From the IMG/VR virus record IMGVR_UViG_3300018424_000015, positions 1 to 64,000 of that record: a stretch of 64,000 nucleotides of DNA; one strand, given 5' to 3'. Each line of letters begins with the position of its first letter. Position 1 is the stretch's first letter. Shown in pieces: positions 58,354-64,000 of the stretch. Made by a program: the position numbers and the translations under genes. Origin of the DNA: a virus. Under the pieces are notes generated by a model. That model was not told the origin of the DNA, ran no database searches, and saw only the letters and a program-made list of their open reading frames with translations.

Positions 58354-58980
58354 TTAAGATTTTAGACCTTGAATTATTTTCTTCAAGCTCTCTGCTATAT
58401 ATCGTTGTGCCTGTGCGTCGCCTTTTACTTCTTGTGCAACTTTATATGCCTGAAATCCACCATTTGTATTCATTAGGTGTTCATAAACTGGTGTAGGATA
58501 AGCTCCCGGAGCACTTGGTTGGGCTACAATGTCCACTGTAACAATTTCAAATCCTTGAACGTTACCGCTCGGGTCTACCTCTCCTGAACCTCTACTGCTT
58601 ACACCTAATTTAACTCCTGATGTCAACATAGTTTCAATCAGTTGTCCCATAGGTGTAGGCAACATTTTAAGTTTTCCGTAGCCGTTAGGACCGTCCATCC
58701 ACATTTTAGTAATCATGTGTGATACACGGTCGAGGTTTATTTTTAAATCTTGAGGATGATCAACTTCGCCTAGCACTGAATACCCCCCAGAAATCTGTTC
58801 GTTGAGCGTCTTGACAGCCCTATCAATTTCCTTAGAAGAATAAACACGTTGGTTAGCATTACGAATGTCACCCTGAATACAGATGCCACTCAAGTGTAAT
58901 GACTTACCTTCGCCTTCATCACGCTCAAGTACGATTTTAGCCTGATCGAAGCTCAGATGTTCTGTTAAGCTAGTTTTCAA
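58354..58980 (-). CDS. gp21: Prohead core protease gp21
   Basis: 208 residues. GICIQGDIRNANQRVYSSKEI (strand and N-R-Y motif), LGEVDHPQ with catalytic H75, and GVKLGVSSRGSGEVD with the catalytic Ser at 128-129, as in T4 gp21 (GELNHP, PGVSSRG). It cuts gp22, gp23, gp67 and internal proteins after I/L-x-E. The only plausible start is TTG at 58980, immediately followed by K-T-S-L and preceded by AAGG; an in-frame TAA stands two codons earlier. Confidence 0.9.
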   Translation of the reverse strand: MKTSLTEHLSFDQAKIVLERDEGEGKSLHLSGICIQGDIRNANQRVYSSKEIDRAVKTLNEQISGGYSVLGEVDHPQDLKINLDRVSHMITKMWMDGPNGYGKLKMLPTPMGQLIETMLTSGVKLGVSSRGSGEVDPSGNVQGFEIVTVDIVAQPSAPGAYPTPVYEHLMNTNGGFQAYKVAQEVKGDAQAQRYIAESLKKIIQGLKS

Positions 58981-58995
58981 CCTTATTATCCCCTA

Positions 58996-59874
58996 TTATC
59001 TACGACCACGGAAAATTGAATCGGTGTTGCCAGCGCCGCTTTCTTTGTTTGCTGCACCACTTTCTTTGCTCATTTTAGTAGCGTTTTTAGAACCTGGTGT
59101 GTTTACATTACCAAAGTCATCAACTTTAGGTGCTTTTGCGCCAGTTCCACCTTTCTCTTCGCCTTTGCTTCCGAGAATGTTTGCTGCTGTACCACCCATA
59201 TCATTTTTACCTGCTACTGGTGATTTTGTGTCAGCGCCTGATTCTGTGCTTTTTACACCCGCTACTTTTTCAACGTACTCACGCATTGTTGCAAGTTCGT
59301 CTACTTCTGGAGCAATTTCGTCAGCAACTGGCTCTAAAGATTCTTCTTCAGCTTCTTCATCGCCTGCTTCGCCTTCGTCGCCTTCGTCTCCACCTTTAAT
59401 TTCATCAAATTTAGCTTGTAGTTCGTCAACAATAGAGTCTAGATCTTGGAATAACTCTTCTGGCTCTTTGTCGCCTTCTTCGTCATCACCTGTGATATCA
59501 GCTTCTAGATCGTCTGTTGCGTCTCCGCCCATATCCATGTCGTCAGCTGGATCTTCTTCGTCATCAGCTTCTACAGCTACTTCTTCAAATTCTTCGTCAA
59601 CTTTGTCTTCGTCATCATCTTCTGATGCTTCGTCAACTTTGTCTTCTTCTGCATCGTCGTCTTTTGATGCTTCATCAACTTCTTTATCTTCAGCATCTTC
59701 GTCTTTTGCAGCTTCGTCTACTTCCTCATCGTCAGTCATTTCTTCCTGGATAAGGTTTTCATAAATTTCTCTTGATTTTCCTACAACGTACTCATGAAAA
59801 AGCTCTTCGGCTTTTGCTTGATCGTCGTTAACTAGATGCTCAAGCATCTGTTCTAATTGTGATTTATCTGCCAT
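58996..59874 (-). CDS. gp67: Prohead core protein, gp67-like with long acidic extension
   Basis: 292 residues. Residues 1-45 (LEQMLEHLVNDDQAKAEELFHEYVVGKSREIYENLIQEEM) align by eye with the start of T4 gp67 (LIEAIKSNDLVAARKLFAEAM ... IKEEK). A Glu/Asp-rich tract follows (about 46-180), as gp67 is acidic, then a Gly/Ser/Lys-rich tail ending FRGRR. T4 gp67 (80 residues) helps form the core and is cleaved by gp21. Here the extension triples the size. SD GGAG and a GTAAATA motif upstream. Confidence 0.75.
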   Translation of the reverse strand: MADKSQLEQMLEHLVNDDQAKAEELFHEYVVGKSREIYENLIQEEMTDDEEVDEAAKDEDAEDKEVDEASKDDDAEEDKVDEASEDDDEDKVDEEFEEVAVEADDEEDPADDMDMGGDATDDLEADITGDDEEGDKEPEELFQDLDSIVDELQAKFDEIKGGDEGDEGEAGDEEAEEESLEPVADEIAPEVDELATMREYVEKVAGVKSTESGADTKSPVAGKNDMGGTAANILGSKGEEKGGTGAKAPKVDDFGNVNTPGSKNATKMSKESGAANKESGAGNTDSIFRGRR

Positions 59875-59912
59875 TTTGTTCTCCTATAGATTGGTAAGGC
59901 TGTTTTGTTATG

Positions 59913-59919
59913 TATTTAC
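59913..59919 (-). promoter_or_regulatory. Late-like motif GTAAATA for the gp67-gp21-gp22-gp23 unit
   Basis: GTAAATA 38 bases before the gp67-like start at 59874, with a GGAG site between. A transcript starting about 59907 would cover gp67, gp21, gp22 and gp23 down to the terminator at 55992. Confidence 0.5.
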
Positions 59920-59940
59920 ATAACATTTATAAAAAGCTGG

Positions 59941-60600
59941 TTAAATGTGCATATTTTGAGCCGTTTGAAGATGATATATAGTCCCTCCGAAGGTATTTTC
60001 GAAGTCTTCATGCGAAATATGCCTTAAATTGGTATATTGCGGCCCTAATTTGTCAGGTATAAATCCTCCTGGTTCAATAACTCTATAAAATTTAATAGAC
60101 TTAAATTCTTTTATTACCTTTTCTGTTTGCGACAACCAATTACCAAAAAACGTAGCTGAGTCTACACTTTTTTTATAATTGAATGTATTTGCATACACAT
60201 TATTAAATTTTCCGTCAAGTCCTTTGTAATCGAACCCATGAATATATATCTCTTTATGCCCATTTTGTGCGGCAAACCATAGTGCAGTAGGTCCACTTGA
60301 CCATCCTTTATGTGGGCTAAAAAAGTTAATTCTTGACTTTGTTTTAATGCCTTTGTTAGGGTTTGTCCATAATGTACCCTTGTGATGATAGCCTGAATCA
60401 ATGATTTCATTAACCATTTTAACATCTACTGCTACTAAAAAGTTAGGATCAAATTCTCTATATTGTGCATTACATCCGTACACAATTCCGTACTCAAGTA
60501 ACTTTTTCATATCGACTTTTTGTCGACTTTTACCATTACCTAGTACAAATGCGGGACGCTTATAGATTTTCTTATTCTGCTGGTTCTGCTGGGGTTGCAT
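59941..60600 (-). CDS. Rossmann-like (DUF115/MptE-like) accessory protein
   Basis: 219 residues. RPAFVLGNGKSRQKVDMKKLLEYGIVYGCNAQYREFDPNFLVAVDVKM: strand, G-N-G-K/P-S loop and D-x-K, a pattern I know from DUF115-type proteins and phage proteins called glycosyltransferase- or kinase-like. Then SPHKGWSSGPTALWFAAQNG and KEIYIHGFDYKGLDGKFNN. It lies inside the head operon between portal-side and core genes with a 29-base overlap upstream. Function unknown; could modify sugars on virion or host surface. Confidence 0.5.
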   Translation of the reverse strand: MQPQQNQQNKKIYKRPAFVLGNGKSRQKVDMKKLLEYGIVYGCNAQYREFDPNFLVAVDVKMVNEIIDSGYHHKGTLWTNPNKGIKTKSRINFFSPHKGWSSGPTALWFAAQNGHKEIYIHGFDYKGLDGKFNNVYANTFNYKKSVDSATFFGNWLSQTEKVIKEFKSIKFYRVIEPGGFIPDKLGPQYTNLRHISHEDFENTFGGTIYHLQTAQNMHI

Positions 60601-60811
60601 ACATTTGCCTTATAAATTCTAGTTCAGATTGTTTTTCTGCTGTATGTGCTTCAGCAGCCATTCTGATTTCGTTTATTTGGCGAAGTGTAAGCCTGATTTT
60701 TCTAGTATCTGACGCTTTAAGAACAGACGTGTCTTTGCTGTTGTCGTATCTTTTGTCGACAGCAAAGTCATTGATTGAATCGTTGAAGTATAAAAATTCT
60801 CTTAAAAGCAT
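60572..60811 (-). CDS. Small conserved protein downstream of portal gene
   Basis: 79 residues. MLLREFLYFNDS, then TSVLKASDTRKIRLTLRQINEIRMAAEAHTAEKQSELEFI and acidic Pro-rich end. The S-D-T-R-K-I-R-L-T-L-R-Q-I-N-E-I-R block matches small proteins placed just after gp20 in cyanophages (memory); a prohead-core role is plausible. Its ATG is five bases after ATAAATA, so it may be leaderless. Overlaps the next gene by 29 bases. Confidence 0.65.
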   Translation of the reverse strand: MLLREFLYFNDSINDFAVDKRYDNSKDTSVLKASDTRKIRLTLRQINEIRMAAEAHTAEKQSELEFIRQMYATPAEPAE

Positions 60812-60816
60812 ACTAC

Positions 60817-60823
60817 TATTTAT
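60817..60823 (-). promoter_or_regulatory. Late promoter motif ATAAATA
   Basis: ATAAATA followed by GTAGT and the ATG at 60811. It overlaps the stop codon region of gp20. Same five-base spacing as elsewhere. Confidence 0.6.
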
Positions 60824-62532
60824 TACTGCGAGACAGTTTCACTACCTGCCGCAGCTCCCTCTCCGCCTGCAGGTTCAGCAGCAGCCGCTTGATCTGGTGT
60901 TGCTTCAGCATCAGTTTGCGCTCCTGCTTCTGCTTCCATACCCGCTGGTGTAATACCAGCAGTTCTTAGCTCTCCTCCAGCATCAGCCGGTGGTTGAAGC
61001 ATTAGTGAATTTTCTTCTTTCCACAGTCTTTCATTTTCTTTGATTTCTTCTTCAGTTAAACCTAAGTAACGTTTCATAGCAAAACGTTTTGATAAGTGTG
61101 GAACTTGTTGTAATGTACCAAATAGATTTGCTCTTGTAGTATCAAGCTCAGCTTGTCTGTATGCAGCAAAGTTTTGTGGTGTTTGGAATTTCAAATCAAA
61201 CAGTGTAGGATCAATGTTATAACCTTGATTGCTTAACCAAAATTTAAATTCTACATCAAATGCTTCTACAATACTGCTTTGTAGTCTTTCACAATATTTG
61301 TTAAAACGAAGCTCTTGAATATATGCTGTTCCTACTTTACCGTCTGCTACTGTGTTAGGTTGTTCGTCAATTGAAGTTGGCAAATAAGAAGCCGGAATTC
61401 TCAATGCACGGAACAATTTATTAGTAAAGTATTTTAAATCTGTAATTTCACCTAGGTTAGTACCACCTGGTAATGTTTCAACTTTAGATCCACGTCCTTC
61501 TGCTGTTTGTGGAAAGAAGTAATCTTCGTTGGTTGATAGTGGATTATAACTTGCATCAATAACATTTGTGCTACCGCCTGTTTGTGACGGAATACGTCTT
61601 TGTTGGATTTCATTCTTAACTTTTTCAACAAAGCTCATTGCCATGTGTGAAGGCATATTACCAACGTCTACATAAAAAATTCTTCTTTCTGGAGCACGTT
61701 GAATACGATAGATAATAATCGCATCTTCAAGTAATTCTTTTTGTTTGTAAACTTTGAACACACTTTCTAATAGTGAATTACCAAAAGGATAATTGTTATC
61801 CAATCCTTCTGATAGTGAAATGTGCATCACGTGTTCAGCGTCTACTGTAATTTCATTTTGTGCATTATGGAAACGTGTGCCTGGTGTTTGTGCTGCTGAT
61901 CCTACAAAGCCACGACCAAACCCTCCTCCAGTTGTGTATGAGCTGGTTCCACTTGGAGAAGTGTTTGACGTACCGTGTGGTGTGGTAGCAACTAGATTTT
62001 TAAAATTAAAATTAATGTCTTTTATAACATACTGCTCGGGAATCTTTCCTTCGGATTCGTTAACAATAATTTTGGAGACTTTTGCTTGATCCACATATAA
62101 CAATTTCTTAGTTTCTGGATCACGAATGAAAAAACAATCGCCATATTTAAATGTGTTCCTTACTACTCTAAAAATTCTAGTTTCAAACTGTTGTTGCTTA
62201 GACCATTTTTGTAATGCGTCTTTTAATAATTTTGTTTCAACACCTGTAGGTTGTTTTCTAAATTTAAAATTAAATGGTGTTGAATTTTCTTTGTCTTTAC
62301 CTGTACAAAATTCAGCAAGAATATCAAGAGCAGCATTAACTTCTGAATCCATATCCATGGTATCATACTGCATATATCTTTCAATTCTATTTGGCGCACC
62401 TGCATAAACATCGGGCAAGAAAGATGAGTAGTTAGCACGAGCAGGACCAGCGCGGCCGCCGCCACTAATTGGGCTATAACTACCACTCTTGTTATCAATG
62501 TTTACAGGTGTAAAATATTTTTTCCAGCTCAT
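60823..62532 (-). CDS. gp20: Portal vertex protein gp20
   Basis: 569 residues (T4 524). Typical blocks: RIERYMQYDTMDMDSEVNAALDILAEFCT, FNFKFRKQP, ETRIFRVVRNTFKYGDCFFIRDPE, then EHVMHISLSEGLDNNYPFGNSLLESVFKVYKQKELLEDAIIIYRIQRAPERRIFYVDVGNMP, and QELRFNKYCERLQSSIVEAFDVEFK. gp20 forms the dodecameric ring for DNA passage and tail attachment. Extra Ala/Glu-rich residues at the C-terminus. Family certain. Confidence 0.95.
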   Translation of the reverse strand: MSWKKYFTPVNIDNKSGSYSPISGGGRAGPARANYSSFLPDVYAGAPNRIERYMQYDTMDMDSEVNAALDILAEFCTGKDKENSTPFNFKFRKQPTGVETKLLKDALQKWSKQQQFETRIFRVVRNTFKYGDCFFIRDPETKKLLYVDQAKVSKIIVNESEGKIPEQYVIKDINFNFKNLVATTPHGTSNTSPSGTSSYTTGGGFGRGFVGSAAQTPGTRFHNAQNEITVDAEHVMHISLSEGLDNNYPFGNSLLESVFKVYKQKELLEDAIIIYRIQRAPERRIFYVDVGNMPSHMAMSFVEKVKNEIQQRRIPSQTGGSTNVIDASYNPLSTNEDYFFPQTAEGRGSKVETLPGGTNLGEITDLKYFTNKLFRALRIPASYLPTSIDEQPNTVADGKVGTAYIQELRFNKYCERLQSSIVEAFDVEFKFWLSNQGYNIDPTLFDLKFQTPQNFAAYRQAELDTTRANLFGTLQQVPHLSKRFAMKRYLGLTEEEIKENERLWKEENSLMLQPPADAGGELRTAGITPAGMEAEAGAQTDAEATPDQAAAAEPAGGEGAAAGSETVSQ

Positions 62533-62544
62533 TCTTTTTCCTAA

Positions 62545-63999
62545 TTAAACAACAAATGCGTCTTGACTTAATCCGCCAGTTACATTAATATGTTGCTGTT
62601 GTAGTTTATTATTCATTCTTGCCAAAGCTACTAATTCTTGTATGCTACTATTTAATTCTAGAATAGGATCTTTCTCTACATTTGTGGCTGCTGCCATTTG
62701 GGCTTCTTCTGTCATTGGAACACCAGTTGCCAATTCTTCTTCAGTTTTGGCAGCGTCTGGAAGCGTATTGGACGCAGTGGTTATATTACCTTGGCTGTAA
62801 CCTCCTCCGCCGTTAACTTCTGCTACTTTGGTTTGGAAATCCTGTACTTCTTGTTCTGTTACTGTTCCGTCAGCAATCATTTGCTGAGAAGCCTGTTGTC
62901 TAGCAGCCATGAGCTGTTGTTGTATTTGGGCTAGTTCTTGTTTTTCATCTTCTGCTGACCAACCAACCGAAGAAAAACTATTATCTGCAATTGCCTGTTG
63001 TAGTTTCTCTGCTTTGGCTTCTAGATCTCTAATAGTATCAGGACCTGAAAGTTTTTCTCCAATTACTTCACCTACAGCATCACCAGCTTTTGAGCCGGCC
63101 CACCAACCAATTGCACCACCTATGAGACCGCCAATCGCTGTTCCAACAATTGGAACAGCAGAACCAATTGCGGCTCCTGCCATTGCGCCAGTTGCCATAC
63201 CGGTTAATCCGCCGGTAGTGCTTGTTACTGCTTTTGTTTTTTCGACAGTAGCTTGATTTTGAGTTATTTCACCCGATGCTAGTTTTTCATCAGCATCACT
63301 GTATCTCGAATATCCGTCATATAAAGACATACCTACTGCTACTGGTGCTGCTGCTTTTCCGGCAACTCTTAATAGTTTTCCACCCCAAGATGATAGTTTG
63401 CCCATCATTCCAGGCTTTGCGCCTGATGGTGTCTTTTGGTTGGTCCAAGAACCGTTGCCGCCTGGTCCTCCTCTATTCGAACCTGTAAATGCGCCTAGGC
63501 CGCTTTTTGCCAAAGTTAAGGCAGTCATTAAAGCGCCTAGTGCTGTAGTTACTCCACCTATAGCAGCTATAGCTAGTCCCATTTCAGTAGCATATTCGCC
63601 TGCCTTTTGCTGCATAGGAAGTGAAAACTCTTTTGCAGCCTTCATTACTAGATCAAATGCATCATTGACTGGAGTAATATCAATCTTATTCAACTCAGAT
63701 GTCATAAATGCAGCAGCTTCGTTGAATTTGTTTCTTACTGCTTCTACTGTCGCTGCATCTACAAATTCAGTGCCAGCGGTGCCTGCGGCGATATTATCTT
63801 TGATTGTTTTAAGATTAGTTTCAAGCTCGGAGTAGATTTGACCAATTGATTTTTCTCGTTCAGCAACATCATAAACACCTGTAACCAAATCATTAAATTC
63901 AGGAACAAACTTACCTAGTGTTTTAAATAGTGGACTGTCTGCAACTGCTTTGGCTTCGTTTTGATATACTTCATTAAACTTAAACACTTGATCTTTGGT
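62545..63999 (-). CDS. Glycine-zipper structural protein, 5' end outside window
   Basis: Open from the stop at 62545 to the window edge, so the GTG at 63987 is probably internal and the true start lies beyond 64000. Visible part: helical FNEAAAFMTSELNK region, AIGGVTTALGALMTALTLAKSGLG, then a long glycine-zipper segment (GLTGMATGAMAGAAIGSAVP, VGTAIGGLIGGAIGWWAGSKAG), then Gln-rich helices. Glycine zippers with hydrophobic helices occur in tape-measure and membrane-interacting virion proteins. It may be a tape measure or an ejected protein. Adjacent to gp20 with a 12-base gap. Confidence 0.55.
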   Translation of the reverse strand, partial: TKDQVFKFNEVYQNEAKAVADSPLFKTLGKFVPEFNDLVTGVYDVAEREKSIGQIYSELETNLKTIKDNIAAGTAGTEFVDAATVEAVRNKFNEAAAFMTSELNKIDITPVNDAFDLVMKAAKEFSLPMQQKAGEYATEMGLAIAAIGGVTTALGALMTALTLAKSGLGAFTGSNRGGPGGNGSWTNQKTPSGAKPGMMGKLSSWGGKLLRVAGKAAAPVAVGMSLYDGYSRYSDADEKLASGEITQNQATVEKTKAVTSTTGGLTGMATGAMAGAAIGSAVPIVGTAIGGLIGGAIGWWAGSKAGDAVGEVIGEKLSGPDTIRDLEAKAEKLQQAIADNSFSSVGWSAEDEKQELAQIQQQLMAARQQASQQMIADGTVTEQEVQDFQTKVAEVNGGGGYSQGNITTASNTLPDAAKTEEELATGVPMTEEAQMAAATNVEKDPILELNSSIQELVALARMNNKLQQQHINVTGGLSQDAFVV

Positions 64000-64000
64000 A

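Noticed and set aside
59024-59764. Long plus-strand open frame rich in Ser, Leu and Ala
   Set aside because: It is antisense to the Asp/Glu-rich tract of the gp67-like gene; GAT/GAA repeats read backwards as TTC/ATC produce Ser-rich frames without ribosome site or family resemblance.
1-64000. Terminase large subunit gp17
   Set aside because: Expected beside gp16, but no protein with Walker A ATPase and nuclease motifs of gp17 is in the window; probably outside it.
1-64000. CRISPR array, insertion sequence, integrase or attachment site
   Set aside because: No regularly spaced direct repeats, transposase or integrase signature was seen; repeats present are within fibre coding sequences.

Overview
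The window is a piece of a large, AT-rich marine T4-like myovirus genome. It carries recognisable T4-type morphogenesis genes: portal gp20, a gp67-like core protein, protease gp21, scaffold gp22, capsid gp23, sheath gp18, tube gp19, neck gp13/gp14, sheath stabiliser gp15, gp4-like head completion, a probable small terminase gp16, and a tube-initiator-like protein. The very long fibre proteins with repeated W-x-W/YGG modules, and several small conserved proteins, look like those of cyanophages and pelagiphages. No photosynthesis gene, tRNA or host gene is visible, so the host (cyanobacterium, SAR11 or another marine bacterium) is not fixed by this window.

Layout from left to right. 1-7458, minus strand: tail and head completion (sheath, tube, tube-initiator-like protein, gp4, gp16) and two further proteins, one with a capsid-targeting-like start. 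7584-9673: an HNH-type protein, dNMP kinase with a consensus early sigma70 promoter, a basic candidate internal protein, and gp13. 9718-13336, plus strand: gp14, a 59-residue protein, gp15, a Nudix-like remnant and a small helical protein. 13331-17851, minus: fibre proteins, one with a cupredoxin-like end, and a complete subtilisin-like protease. 17938-32762: a metabolic/modification island. 32872-55574, minus: adhesin and fibre genes, including three tandem glycine-rich paralogues and two giant fibres of 2515 and 1866 residues. 55680-64000, minus: head operon (a small helical protein, then gp23, gp22, gp21, gp67-like, a Rossmann-like extra gene, a 79-residue protein, gp20) and the end of a glycine-zipper structural gene that runs off the window.

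The island is the most unusual part. It consists of two convergent, tightly coupled operons. They hold four flavin-dependent tryptophan-halogenase-type genes, eleven 2-oxoglutarate/Fe(II)-oxygenase-like genes (one apparently without its metal site), one JmjC/cupin-type oxygenase and a few unknown proteins. All four halogenases keep the catalytic Lys and the PLE glutamate. Each operon starts at a T4-type late promoter, so the enzymes should be made with the virion proteins. This suggests, but does not show, that they modify a virion component, a host surface component or a small molecule late in infection.

Regulation is readable from sequence. TATAAATA-like late motifs ([ATCG]TAAATA) precede many transcription units. 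At seven genes the motif is followed by exactly five bases and then ATG, and two more have the variant ATAAGTA with the same spacing. The start codon would then coincide with the predicted transcription start, giving leaderless late mRNAs. Other units have Shine-Dalgarno leaders. Three strong rho-independent terminators separate units. No intergenic gap exceeds 300 bases.
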